Shown piece by piece: positions 25,627-34,518 of a stretch of 64,000 nt of DNA. Both the position numbers and the translations under genes were made by a program. Under the pieces are notes generated by a model. The model ran no database searches and had not been told where the DNA came from. It was given only the letters and a program-made list of their open reading frames with translations. Numbering within the stretch: position 1 is the stretch's first letter; every line of letters begins with the position of its first letter. Source of the DNA: an uncultured Dehalococcoidia bacterium (GTDB lineage Bacteria; Chloroflexota; Dehalococcoidia; Lucifugimonadales; Lucifugimonadaceae); NCBI GenBank assembly GCA_958295935.1, contig OY282385.1, forward strand, positions 2,645,545 to 2,709,544, given 5' to 3'.

Positions 25627-26820
25627 TCAGGCACGCCGCATTGGCTGCCACCGGCGATAGGTGGCGACTCGCCATAGCCATTCTGCGGGGCCAAAGCGAA
25701 ATCGGGAGAGCCACGTCTTCGACCACCACAGTTGCACAGCCCAGACCGCGAGGACGAAAAGTATTATCCCTGCTCGATTGACCGTAACGCCGCTCAGCAG
25801 GACCGAGAATGCGAGAACTCCCAGTACGGTTTGCATCAGGTAGTTGGTCAGAGCCATCCGGCCGGCGGATCTGAGGCTGCGTTTGAGCCAATTATCTGGG
25901 CTCTGATTCCACATCACGATCAAGCTCATGTATCCGAGTGATGCTGGAATGGCGCCGAGGTTGTTTGGAATGTTGCCGATGAATGCCACGTCGTTTGAGA
26001 AGTCGTTGATGGCTACGAAGGCGACTCCCAGAGCGGCCAGGGGCAGGCCGATTCCGATGCCGCCGATTGCAACCCTGCGATAGGTACTGGGCGACATTTT
26101 TCCGCTCATGAAGCCTAGCCGGTACAGTCCTGCGCCCATGAGAATCATTCCCAGTCCTCGCATGAAGTATCCGGACAGCGCCCCCAGGCCGAGTAGATCG
26201 TCCAGATCGTCTATATCCCCGCTGGGTTCAGTCCATATTCCCGCCAACGCCGCATCGTTCGAGTCGGCAATGGACTGGAGCAGCAGGTCGCTGGCAATGG
26301 GCACGAAGTAGAGGACGGCGCCAACGACGATAAGGGTCCTGGCCGAAAGCTTCCTCATGGCAACGAGGAAGAGGGAGGAGACGGCATAGATCATCAACAC
26401 GTCCCCTTCCCACAGCAGGAAGTGGAAGATGCCGATGAGGAGCAGCAGGGCGTTGCGCCATAGGTTCAGTAGCGCCGCTCGGCCTCCGCGAGCTGCGGCC
26501 CTGTCGATGAAGAGCATCACGCCGGCGCCAAACAGTAGCGAGAACAGCCCCATGAACTTCTGGTCGATGAAGATCTCACCGAAGACCCCGACCGTCCAGT
26601 CGAGCCAGTTCTCGGATCCGCCTGCGCTTACGTTCAGGTAGGGGACAAGCCCGAACTTGAAGCTGACGGCATTCATCAGCAGGATTCCCAGCACGGCCAC
26701 GCCTCGGATGAGGTCCAGACTGGTTATCCTCGTGGATTCCGCTACCGGTCCGGAACCGGATTGCCCGTCACCGTTCGATTGTGCTGATCCTGTGCTGTGG
26801 ATGGCGGTGTCTCTATTCAC
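25627..26820 (-). CDS. DUF418 (YeiB-like) membrane protein
   Basis: The 397-residue protein begins, after a polar leader, with SLDLIRGVAVLGILLMNAV, the typical opening of the DUF418/YeiB family, and has about ten membrane helices. FIDQKFMGLFSLLFGAG and GRMALTNYLMQT, then RFRFGPAEWLWR at the C terminus, are the family signatures. Its function is unknown; it is distantly related to membrane acyltransferases. It is probably a bystander rather than a defence gene. Confidence 0.88.
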   Translation of the reverse strand: MNRDTAIHSTGSAQSNGDGQSGSGPVAESTRITSLDLIRGVAVLGILLMNAVSFKFGLVPYLNVSAGGSENWLDWTVGVFGEIFIDQKFMGLFSLLFGAGVMLFIDRAAARGGRAALLNLWRNALLLLIGIFHFLLWEGDVLMIYAVSSLFLVAMRKLSARTLIVVGAVLYFVPIASDLLLQSIADSNDAALAGIWTEPSGDIDDLDDLLGLGALSGYFMRGLGMILMGAGLYRLGFMSGKMSPSTYRRVAIGGIGIGLPLAALGVAFVAINDFSNDVAFIGNIPNNLGAIPASLGYMSLIVMWNQSPDNWLKRSLRSAGRMALTNYLMQTVLGVLAFSVLLSGVTVNRAGIILFVLAVWAVQLWWSKTWLSRFRFGPAEWLWRVATYRRWQPMRRA

Positions 26821-26915
26821 TTGGCGCTACTCGTATACCCGGGCGTGAGGGGCCTGGGGTAGGGGGGCTACGGGGACTGTACTATTTTCGAGTGGGTCAT
26901 TGTGGACTATGACCG

Positions 26916-27731
26916 TCAGCACTGTAGGCAAGCTGGTTGGCAGTAATGTGGACCGGTCCTCAGGCAGTCAACCATTGAAGAGGCTGTAATTGAGCTGACT
27001 GACAGTCTCTTCTGGCAGGCGGAGAGGCCGTGGAGCAGCAGGTTGAGCTTGCCTATGGCCAGCGTGCTCAGATTGCGCTCCTGTCCGTGGAGGACGAGGT
27101 TGCGCCGATCTCCGCCCGGTTCCTGCACGTACTGCGCGGTGTATATGAGCATTCCGCCGGAGCCGGCGGTGGGGTCGCATATACGCATCCCCTGGGTCGG
27201 TTGTAGCAGCTCGATTATCAGGCGCACCACGGGGCGCGGCGTGTAGAACTCACCGCCCTTCTTGCCGGCGTCGTCTTGTCTCAGGTTATCGTCGCGCAGG
27301 TTCAGTTCGCCGAAGTGGTTGAGCAGGTTGCGGATGATGCGCTCGCGGTTGGCCGGGCTGCCGAGCTTGGACTCGTCGTTCCAGTTGGTGCCCGCGAGCA
27401 CTCCGTCGAGCTTCGGGGTGTTGGCGCCCTCGACGGCGTGGCCGGCGACGTTGAGAGCCTCGCCGAGGTTCATCGAGGCGGCGGCGATCTTAGGCCAACG
27501 GGCGGATTTTGGGACGAAGAACTCGTGCTCGTCGGCATTCGAGAGCGCGACTTTGCGCGGGACGCCGTCCGCCACGGCTTCCTCCACCTCTTCGTCGAAG
27601 CGGTCGGAGAGCCGTTTCAGGAAGAGTATGGAGAAGATGTAGTTCTTGTAGTCGGCGGCGTCTATCTGCCCGCGCAGGATGTCGGCGGCCTGCCACAGCT
27701 TGGACTCTAGCTCCTGTCTGCTGAGCGTCAT
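26916..27731 (-). pseudogene. hsdM: 5' half of a type I methyltransferase gene, truncated and inverted
   Basis: Residues 1-235 are a normal HsdM N-terminal part: LESKLWQAADILRGQ, YKNYIFSILFLKRLSDRF, GEFYTPRPVVRLIIELL and the SAM-binding motif I DPTAGSGGMLIY, ending in LNLLLHGL. From there the sequence becomes unrelated (SACQKRLSVSS...) and stops at 26916. The catalytic NPPF motif and the whole C-terminal part are missing. The matching C-terminal half is on the opposite strand at 29363-30148, beyond a CBASS pair. As it stands this copy cannot methylate DNA. Confidence 0.85.
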
Positions 27732-27851
27732 AGGCGCCTCCTCTTGGGTTGGGTTGTCGGTGCGGCCCTGCGGCCGATGCGGTGGATTATCGAGTGTCGG
27801 AGGGTCTCGCGGCGGCAGGGGGGTCTGCGCCTAGCCATGGGCCGGTGTATC

Positions 27852-27877
27852 GTTGAAAACTCAACACTGTGTAGTGT
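27852..27877 (+). promoter_or_regulatory. Two overlapping palindromes upstream of the CBASS genes
   Basis: GTTGA-N4-TCAAC (27852-27865) and ACACT-N4-AGTGT (27864-27877) overlap by two bases and lie 22-48 bases before the CD-NTase start. The next bases contain the ribosome-binding site AGGAAGG. They are candidate operator sites; no local repressor gene is seen. Confidence 0.4.
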
Positions 27878-27899
27878 CACACGCAGGAAGGTATGAAAC

Positions 27900-28778
27900 A
27901 TGGCCATCCCGGAATCTCAACTCAGCAGGTGGTCTGACCACGGCCCCCAAGATGCGTCGATACGCACCCATGAGGCTATCCGACGGGTGTTGGCAGCCTA
28001 CGGATGGCCAGAGGGTATGACCTACGATTTCTATCTACAGGGGTCGTATCGTAACGACACCAACATCCGGGGCGACAGCGACGTTGACGTGGTGTTGGAG
28101 TTTACTTCGACCTTCTACTACGACGCGAGCTCTCTTTCCGAATATGAGCAGGAGTTGCTTGACTCATCATTCCCGCCAGCGACCTACGGCTGGAATGATT
28201 TCAGGCTCGAGACTCTGAAGGCCCTAGAGAATGGGTTCGGCAAGGCGATGGTGGGGCAGGGCAACAAGTCGATCAAGCTCAAGGCAAACCCGCCCACGCT
28301 GGCGGCCGACGTGGTCGTCTGCATGGAGTACCGGAGATATACCAGTTACCACTCATACGTAGAGGGCATCAACTTCCGGGCGCTGCATGACAAACGCTGG
28401 ATAGTGAACTACTCGAAAGAGCACTACAAGAACGGTGCAGCCAAGAGCAACCGCACTTGGGACCGGTACAAACGGACCGTGAGGATGTTCAAGAACGCCC
28501 GGAACCACCTGGAGGTCAACGGACGTATCAGTGCAAAGCTTGCTCCGTCCTACTTCGTCGAGTGTTTCCTCTACAACGCGCCGGACTCGGCGTTCCAATA
28601 CGGCTTTCAAGACACTTATAGCTCGGTCGTCAACTGGATGGCGGAGGCCAATCTTGAGGAATTGGTCTGCCAGAACGGTCAACAGAACTTGTTCGGTTCG
28701 TCTCCTGAGCAGTGGTCGGTTAAGGATGCAGAGGTGTTTGTGGATCATCTGTTAGACCTGTGGGACGACTGGAAGTGA
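27900..28778 (+). CDS. CBASS cyclic-oligonucleotide synthase (CD-NTase)
   Basis: The 292-residue protein has the nucleotidyltransferase signature LQGSYRNDTNIRGDSDVDV: G48-S49 and the metal-binding D61 and D63, with a third acidic residue at about D137 (LAADVVVCMEY). This is the arrangement of CD-NTases that make cyclic di- or trinucleotides on phage infection. Subtype is uncertain; size and effector point to the CdnB/CdnE side. A ribosome-binding site AGGAAGG lies eight bases before ATG. The next gene encodes a Cap15-like effector, and no Cap2/Cap3 genes are present, so this would be a minimal type I CBASS. It sits between the halves of hsdM. Confidence 0.85.
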   Translation: MAIPESQLSRWSDHGPQDASIRTHEAIRRVLAAYGWPEGMTYDFYLQGSYRNDTNIRGDSDVDVVLEFTSTFYYDASSLSEYEQELLDSSFPPATYGWNDFRLETLKALENGFGKAMVGQGNKSIKLKANPPTLAADVVVCMEYRRYTSYHSYVEGINFRALHDKRWIVNYSKEHYKNGAAKSNRTWDRYKRTVRMFKNARNHLEVNGRISAKLAPSYFVECFLYNAPDSAFQYGFQDTYSSVVNWMAEANLEELVCQNGQQNLFGSSPEQWSVKDAEVFVDHLLDLWDDWK

Positions 28779-28787
28779 CCAGGTGAG

Positions 28788-29366
28788 ATGCACTCCTATG
28801 AGATAGAAGGAAGGGATAGGGTGACAGTGGCTCTCGCTGCCGCCAGTATCCTGCTGGTCTGGCTTCTCCACGTCGGGCTGGGCGCCATCGACTTCGAGCC
28901 TAAGTGGTGGTTGAGCGTGCCTTCGTTCGCGGGGTTCTATTCGGGCCTCAGTCGGTTGTTTGACCGCTATGTGTGGAGACTTGGGTTGCTTGGGAAACTC
29001 AGGCTCATCCAGTTGCCCGACCTCAATGGAAAGTGGGCTGGCGAGGTTGAGTCCTCCTACGGCCAGGATAGTCGCGCCCACTCGGTTTCCGTGGTCATCC
29101 TACAGCGATGGTCGAAGATACTCGTCAGGCTCGAGACTGAATACTCTCGTTCTCACAGCATTACGGCGAGCCTGAGAACCACTGATCTACCCAATCCCGA
29201 ACTGTCCTACCAGTACGTCAGCGAGCCGACGGCAAATGCGCCGGACACAATGGAGATACACAGAGGCACTGCAACCCTTGAACTAATCGGCTCTGGTCTT
29301 GAGGGCGATTACTATACGGGGAGGGGACGAGGAGAGATTGGAACAATCAGGCTCAGCAAGTCATGA
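28788..29366 (+). CDS. cap15: Cap15-like CBASS effector (2TM plus beta-barrel)
   Basis: The 192-residue protein starts with two membrane helices (residues 12-32 and 40-60), followed by a small beta-rich domain: [35 protein letters not shown], a tyrosine-rich [21 protein letters not shown] and [15 protein letters not shown]. This matches Cap15, whose beta-barrel binds the cyclic nucleotide and whose helices then disrupt the inner membrane. It starts ten bases after the CD-NTase stop with AGGTGAG before ATG. Its last bases overlap the open frame of the hsdM 3' half (ATGA). Confidence 0.85.
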   Translation: MHSYEIEGRDRVTVALAAASILLVWLLHVGLGAIDFEPKWWLSVPSFAGFYSGLSRLFDRYVWRLGLLGKLRLIQLPDLNGKWAGEVESSYGQDSRAHSVSVVILQRWSKILVRLETEYSRSHSITASLRTTDLPNPELSYQYVSEPTANAPDTMEIHRGTATLELIGSGLEGDYYTGRGRGEIGTIRLSKS

Positions 29367-30148
29367 CATTGAAGCTGGCCCGTCAGGGTCCGTCGAATCA
29401 AACCGGAGATCCGGGGGCAGCAATGACCAGACAGTTGACGGCAATCATCAAGCGGGGTAGGGCTACTTGCCCGGCCGACAAGCGTTGGCAGTACGGCTTG
29501 CCGCCGCGGGGCAACGCCAACTTCGCCTGGGTGCAGCACATGGCCCATCACCTGGCGCCCCGCGGCACGGCGGGCTTCGTCCTTGCCAACGGCTCCATGT
29601 CGTCGAACCAGTCGGGCGAGGGGGAGATACGAAAGAATCTCATCGAGGCGGACTTGGTGGACTGCATGGCGGCCCTGCCCGGTCAGCTCTTCTACTCCAC
29701 GCAGATACCTGCTTGCCTTTGGTTCCTGTCGAGGGACCGCGGCGGCGGGAAGTACCGAGACCGTCGGGGCGAGGTACTGTTCATCGACGCCCGGAAGCTG
29801 GGGCGCATGGTGGACCGCACGCACCGGGAATTGACCGACGACGACATCGCCCGCATCGCCGACACTTACCACGCTTGGCGCGGCGAGCCTGAGGCTGGAG
29901 AGTACGCCGACGCGCCGGGTTTCTGCAAGAGTGCGACGCTGGAGGAAGTGCGCAAGCATGGCCACGTCCTCACCCCGGGCCGGTACGTGGGGGTGGAGCC
30001 GCAGCCTGACGACGGCGAGCCCTTCGCGGAGAAGATGGCCCGCCTCACCTCCCAATGGCGCGAGCAGCAGGCGGAGGCGCAGCGGTTGGACGCGGCGATA
30101 GGGGCGAATCTGGCGCGGCTGGGGTTTGGAGAACGGGGGACGGAGTGA
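29363..30148 (+). pseudogene. hsdM: 3' half of a type I methyltransferase gene
   Basis: From about residue 38 the frame is plainly the C-terminal half of Hsd[60 protein letters not shown] and [13 protein letters not shown]. The first 35 codons (MTLKLARQG...) are not HsdM-like, and the NPPF catalytic motif that should precede GLPP is absent. Together with the minus-strand fragment at 26916-27731 it lacks roughly 50-70 residues in the middle. The open frame may still be translated because it overlaps the Cap15 stop and the next gene start. Confidence 0.85.
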
Positions 30149-30579
30149 TGAAACTCGATCTGTCACCGCTGGAAAACGCCGTGGCCCGGTTGGAGGATGG
30201 GCTGGCCCAGTTTGACTCCAACGCCGTACGTGAATTTCCACAGATCCGGAACTAGATGAGGGCTGGGGCGATCCAGGCGTTTGAGTTCACTTACGAGCTC
30301 AGCGTTAGGATGTTTCAGCGGTACTTGGAGCAAGTCTCAGCCAATCCTGCGGAGGCTGACGAACTTTCTTTCCAGGACTTGATCAGAAGGGCGGGACGGT
30401 GGGGATTAGTGCGTTCTGAACTCGATGTCTGGATGAGATACCGCGCCAATCGGGGCGCCGCCAGTCACACTTACAACGAGGAGAGAACCGAAAGAGTCTT
30501 TTGGGGCATCCCGGAGTTTCTGGAAGAGGCTCGGCATCTTCTGAAGGAATTGCAGGAAAAGAATGAACTCCTCAACTAG
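30148..30579 (+). pseudogene. HI0074-like nucleotidyltransferase substrate-binding (HEPN-like) gene with in-frame stop
   Basis: Two pieces of one frame, 30148-30255 (35 residues, ENAVARLEDGLAQF) and 30256-30579 (107 residues, IQAFEFTYELSVRMFQRYLEQ and RRAGRWGLVR), together make a full-length HI0074-type all-helical protein. A TAG at 30253-30255 separates them and an ATG follows at once. FEFTYEL is the family hallmark. Such proteins pair with MNT nucleotidyltransferases as HEPN/MNT toxin-antitoxin modules; here the MNT part overlaps downstream. The second piece could be translated by itself. Confidence 0.7.
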
Positions 30580-32101
30580 CCCGGTGGACATTCGGCCCGA
30601 CCACCTGGAAATCGTGCAGGACATCCTGCGCGCCCATCTGCCCGCCGGATTCAAGGTCTGGGTGTACGGCAGCCGCGCCCAATGGATGACAAAGGACTAC
30701 TCTGACCTCGACCTGGCGGTAGAAGGCGCTGTCAGGCTCGGCAGTAAGATTATGTTCAGGTTGCAGGTCGCTTTCGAGGAGTCGCGGCTCCCCTATACCG
30801 TCGACGTGGTGGACCTCAAGGCTGTCAGCAGCGAGTTCAAGCAGATTGTGGAGGGCCAGAGAGTTCCGCTGCCGTCAGCAAACGGCCAGGCAAATATGGA
30901 TGGCGAGTGGCGCGAGGTGACGCTGGGTGAACTCGTCCTAAATTTTGACTCTAGGAGGATTCCGCTCTCAAAACGCGAACGGGAGAAACGCCGTGGACTG
31001 TTCCCATACTACGGTGCCACCGGGGTTATGGATTATGTAGACGACTTTTTGTTTGAAGGTCTTCACCTGCTCGTGGCAGAGGACGGCTCTGTAGAACGGC
31101 CTGATGGTAAGCCATTTCTTCAACTGGTCAATGGAAGGTTCTGGGTAAACAATCACGCTCATGTCCTGAAAGGGTCAACAGACGAAGACACCAAGTTTCT
31201 CTACTACGCGCTTTCGACTATCAATGTCAGCCCTTACATAAGTGGATCGGTACAGGCCAAGCTGTCTCAGGGCAATCTAAATAAGATTCTTATGCCGTAT
31301 CCGATTGGCGAGAGTGACCGACGGGCCATCGCCCACGTGCTGGGGACGCTGGACGACAAGATCGAGTTGAACCGGCGGATGAACGAGACGCTGGAGGGGA
31401 TGGCGCGTGCGCTGTTCAAGTCCTGGTTCGTGGATTTCGAGCCGGTGCGGGCGAAGATGGTGGGGCGGTATGCGGGGCTACCCGCGGAAATCGCGGGGTT
31501 GTTCCCGGATCGGTTGGCGGGGTCGGAGCTGGGGGATGTGCCGGAGGGGTGGGAGGTGAGGGCGTTGGGGGAGTGCTTCCACCTCACTATGGGACAGTCG
31601 CCGCCAGGCAGCACGTACAACGAAAATGGCGAAGGTTTGCCGTTCTTTCAAGGCTGCACAGACTTCGGCTTTCGGTATCCCGAAAACAGGAAGTTCTGTA
31701 CTGCTCCAACCCGGATTGCCCAACCTGATGATACGCTGGTCAGCGTCAGAGCGCCTGTCGGGGACATCAACATGGCTTGGGAGAGGTGCTGCATAGGCCG
31801 TGGCCTTGCCGCGCTGCGGCACAAGTCAGGTTCTGGTTCGTTCACTTATCACTCGGCATGGGCGATACAAGAGAGGTTGCGCCAATACGAACATACGGGG
31901 ACAGTTTTTGGAGCGATTAACAAGAAGCAGTTCGAGGTACTGCCTGTGATTGAGCCGAAGTCACCGATAATTGACTTCTTTGGGACGCTCGCGCTAGGAT
32001 TGGATGAGCGAATTCGGTCGAACGTTGCGGAATCCCGCACCTTGGCCGCCCTGCGGGATGCGCTGCTGCCGAGGTTGGTTAGGGTGGGAAACCTCACTTG
32101 A
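30563..32101 (+). CDS. hsdS: MNT nucleotidyltransferase domain fused to type I specificity subunit HsdS
   Basis: Residues 1-105 form a minimal nucleotidyltransferase of the HI0073/MntA type: YGSRAQWMTKDYSDLDLAV with GS and DxD. From about residue 112 (MDGEWREVTLGELV) it is a standard HsdS with two target-recognition domains. The first ends in a conserved helix (RRAIAHVLGTLDDKIELNRR, ALFKSWFVDFEPV); the second starts GWEVRALGECF and ends LDERIRSNVAES...ALRDALLPRLV. HsdS sets the DNA target of the type I enzyme. No stop separates the parts, so a single 512-residue fusion is predicted; separate starting at the Met near 30896 is possible. The MNT would normally neutralise the HEPN-like protein encoded just before it. 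Confidence 0.8.
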   Translation: MNSSTSPVDIRPDHLEIVQDILRAHLPAGFKVWVYGSRAQWMTKDYSDLDLAVEGAVRLGSKIMFRLQVAFEESRLPYTVDVVDLKAVSSEFKQIVEGQRVPLPSANGQANMDGEWREVTLGELVLNFDSRRIPLSKREREKRRGLFPYYGATGVMDYVDDFLFEGLHLLVAEDGSVERPDGKPFLQLVNGRFWVNNHAHVLKGSTDEDTKFLYYALSTINVSPYISGSVQAKLSQGNLNKILMPYPIGESDRRAIAHVLGTLDDKIELNRRMNETLEGMARALFKSWFVDFEPVRAKMVGRYAGLPAEIAGLFPDRLAGSELGDVPEGWEVRALGECFHLTMGQSPPGSTYNENGEGLPFFQGCTDFGFRYPENRKFCTAPTRIAQPDDTLVSVRAPVGDINMAWERCCIGRGLAALRHKSGSGSFTYHSAWAIQERLRQYEHTGTVFGAINKKQFEVLPVIEPKSPIIDFFGTLALGLDERIRSNVAESRTLAALRDALLPRLVRVGNLT

Positions 32102-32120
32102 TACCAGGAGTTTAAAAAGA

Positions 32121-32894
32121 ATGACTGAAGAAAATGGGAAAATCTGCTTTGTTATTGCACCCATTGGGAACCCAGAGTCCGAAATCCGCAAACGCTCCGA
32201 TCAGATCCTGCGTTACATCATTAGTCCTGCAGTGGAACCCCGCGGCTACAAAGCAGTTCGTGCAGACGAGTTAGACAAGCCAGGGTTGATTACGAGCCAA
32301 GTTATTCAGCACGTTGTTGAGGACCCACTGGTAGTGGCTGACTTGACAGGTCGGAATCCCAATGTCTTCTATGAACTGGCAATTAGACATGCAATTCGTA
32401 AGCCTATAATTCAAATCATAAGCAGGGATGAGAATATCCCATTTGATGTCGCGGGGACAAGGACCATATTTGTCGATCACCACGATCTCGATAACGTAGC
32501 TTCGGCCAAAGCGTCGATTTCGGAACAAATTGACGCCCTTGAAAAAGACTCATCATATATGGAGACTCCCATCTCAGTGTCCCTGGATCTGCAACGTCTA
32601 CGCCAGAGTGATGATCCAGAACAAAGAACTTCCGCAGATGTGATCTCTGCACTATCAAATCTGACAAAAGAGGTGATGGCTTCTCGAGCGGAATCGCGTA
32701 AATTTATGCGCGATCTAGAGAAATTACAAGGTACTTTGATGCGTAACTTAAATATTTCTAATAGAGAGCGTGAATATTTCAAACACCAGAGACACCGAAT
32801 CGGGTTAAATGAAGATCCCACGTTGGAACGGTTCACGAGAGACAGTGTGAGACCACCCCTAGATAACACAGCAGAGGATGAATTACGTTGGTGA
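32121..32894 (+). CDS. TIR/nucleoside-deoxyribosyltransferase-like protein with C-terminal helical region
   Basis: The 257-residue product starts CFVIAPIGNPESEIRKRSDQ and then has VRADELDKPGLITSQVIQ, DPLVVADLTGRNPNVFYELA and IRHAIRKPIIQII. This is a Rossmann-like fold of the TIR/nucleoside 2-deoxyribosyltransferase class, where the E in FYELA is the catalytic candidate; some relatives cleave NAD. The second half is charged and helical, possibly coiled coil. ATG 32121 has AGGAG upstream; a longer frame lies inside hsdS. GC content is clearly lower than in its neighbours, pointing to later acquisition. A role in defence is inferred from position between hsdS and hsdR. Confidence 0.7.
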   Translation: MTEENGKICFVIAPIGNPESEIRKRSDQILRYIISPAVEPRGYKAVRADELDKPGLITSQVIQHVVEDPLVVADLTGRNPNVFYELAIRHAIRKPIIQIISRDENIPFDVAGTRTIFVDHHDLDNVASAKASISEQIDALEKDSSYMETPISVSLDLQRLRQSDDPEQRTSADVISALSNLTKEVMASRAESRKFMRDLEKLQGTLMRNLNISNREREYFKHQRHRIGLNEDPTLERFTRDSVRPPLDNTAEDELRW

Positions 32895-33124
32895 AATTGT
32901 TGGTTTGCTAGAGCACAAGACATCCCCAGGCTGCAAATCCCGGGGAGACGATCGCGTGAGCGTTGCTGTTGGTGAAACGGTCTATAGTCTTGGAACCGCT
33001 TCATGCTCGGGGGTTGGATTGGCTTGGTCCGACGAGGAGCTGGATGGCGCCAGTTCTGCGCAGAAGCGCATTTGACCCACTCAGGCGCCATGCGGTTCCC
33101 TGTAACTCCGGGGGTATTGCCGCT

Positions 33125-33904
33125 GTGAACGTCACCGAACTCTGCATCTCCATAGGGCAGTCGCTGCCGCCCCTGTTTGAGTGCTCGCCGGCCCCGCAAG
33201 AGGGGGTGCGGGTGCGTACGCCGCTGCTGTATCCCGATGGCGGAGTGGTTGACGTTTTCGTCCTGGAACGGGGCAACGGTTACACCGTTACCGACTTCGG
33301 GGATGCTCTGGGCTGGCTTGGGTTGCAGTCGGTGAGCCGGCGACGTTCAACCAAGCAGCAAATTCTGGCGCAGGACGTGTGCCAAACGCTGCGTATCGAG
33401 TTGTTTCAAGAACAACTGTTTCTTCGCGACGTGCTGAACTGTGCACTGGCTGAATCGGTGTTGCGGGTAGCCCAGGCCGCGGTGCGCGTCTCCGACCTGT
33501 GGTTCACTCTGCGGAGCCAATCCTTCCAGACAACGGCTGATGAGGTGGACGAGTGGTTACGCGAGAAGCAGATTCCCTATGAACGCGCCGTACAGAAACG
33601 GGGAAGATCAGCGCGCACTTGGACGGTCGATTTTGAGACCTACGCCAGCAGCCGCACCTCACTCGTCTTTTTATTGAGCACCGGTACCCGTGGGGCGGTC
33701 CACAGGCTGGCTGAGCATGTTTTGGCTGGATGTGTGGACCTGAACCACCTCAAGACTACTCAACAAGGTCTGCACTTTATTTCCCTATTCGACGATACCG
33801 AGGACGTATGGCGGGAGGAGGACTTCAATTTGTTAAATGAGCACTCGGAAATCGCATGTTGGTCACGTCCCGATGGATTTGAACGCCTCCTCAGGGCCGC
33901 ATGA
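33125..33904 (+). CDS. DUF1828/DUF1829 family protein
   Basis: Starting at GTG 33125, the 259-residue protein has [35 protein letters not shown] in its first 65 residues (DUF1828 pattern with the TDFG turn), then a helical linker and a second alpha/beta domain like DUF1829. The function is unknown; these proteins recur in defence islands and on mobile elements. An upstream frame to 32963 lacks similarity and overlaps the end of the preceding gene region. Its stop overlaps the ATG of an hsdR fragment. Confidence 0.7.
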   Translation: MNVTELCISIGQSLPPLFECSPAPQEGVRVRTPLLYPDGGVVDVFVLERGNGYTVTDFGDALGWLGLQSVSRRRSTKQQILAQDVCQTLRIELFQEQLFLRDVLNCALAESVLRVAQAAVRVSDLWFTLRSQSFQTTADEVDEWLREKQIPYERAVQKRGRSARTWTVDFETYASSRTSLVFLLSTGTRGAVHRLAEHVLAGCVDLNHLKTTQQGLHFISLFDDTEDVWREEDFNLLNEHSEIACWSRPDGFERLLRAA

Positions 33905-34074
33905 CCACCCTCACCGGAGCCGACGTCGAGGCCGCGGCCCTCGGCTGGCTCGCTGGCTTGGGCTGGCGCGTGGCCCATGGGCCGGAGATCGCGCCGTAGG
34001 CATCCGGTTCGGCGCGGGCAGACTACGGGCAGATGGTGTTGAGTTGTAGCTTGCAATGCGCTAGTGTCAAGTAG
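33901..34074 (+). pseudogene. hsdR: Duplicated 5' fragment of hsdR
   Basis: The frame [20 protein letters not shown] continues [12 protein letters not shown], a TAG at 33997-33999, then SARADYGQMVLS before a second stop at 34072-34074. It mirrors the start of intact hsdR at 35031 ([42 protein letters not shown]) codon for codon. The fragment ends where a TIR-gene module begins, so the module is bracketed by two copies of the hsdR start. Confidence 0.85.
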
Positions 34075-34124
34075 AGGAGGTTTCAGTTGGGAAATTGGGC
34101 AACATCCGGCGGGAGGAGTAAATC

Positions 34125-34514
34125 ATGGCAATGAAAAGGGCATTCATAAGTTTCGATTTCGACCACGACGAGGAGCTCCGAGACGCTTTGGTGGGGCAGG
34201 CGAGAATGGCTGACTCGCCTTTCAGTATCGCAGACTGGTCGGTGCATGAGCCATTCGATACCCGTTGGAGGCAAGAGGTACGGGCGCGCATACGCAGAAC
34301 CGACCTGACAATTGTCATCTGTGGGCGGTACACACATGACGCGAAAGGCGTGGCAGCCGAATTGACTATCACTCGTGAGGAGAATAATCCTTACTTCCTT
34401 CTAAAGGGGCGTCCCAATTACACTTGTACCAAGCCTAGGCAGGCACGCAAGGCAGACAAGATTTACGATTGGACTTGGGACAATCTTAAGAAATTGATAG
34501 CAGGCGCGAGATGA
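34125..34514 (+). CDS. TIR-like (MTH538/DUF1863) protein
   Basis: The 129-residue protein is a single-domain TIR-like protein: AFISFDFDHDEELRDALVGQA, then SVHEPFDTRWRQEVRARIRR, DLTIVICGRYTHDAKGVAAE and IYDWTWDNLKKLI. This group includes Thoeris ThsB-type sensors, which make or bind NAD-derived signals during infection. The next gene, four bases on, encodes a membrane protein instead of a ThsA, so the pair is not classical Thoeris. The two lie between the hsdR fragment and intact hsdR. Confidence 0.8.
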   Translation: MAMKRAFISFDFDHDEELRDALVGQARMADSPFSIADWSVHEPFDTRWRQEVRARIRRTDLTIVICGRYTHDAKGVAAELTITREENNPYFLLKGRPNYTCTKPRQARKADKIYDWTWDNLKKLIAGAR

Positions 34515-34518
34515 GTTA

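Noticed and set aside
32878-33075. A 65-codon plus-strand frame between the TIR-like and DUF1828 genes
   Set aside because: It overlaps the end of the preceding gene, has no ribosome-binding site and no recognisable pattern.
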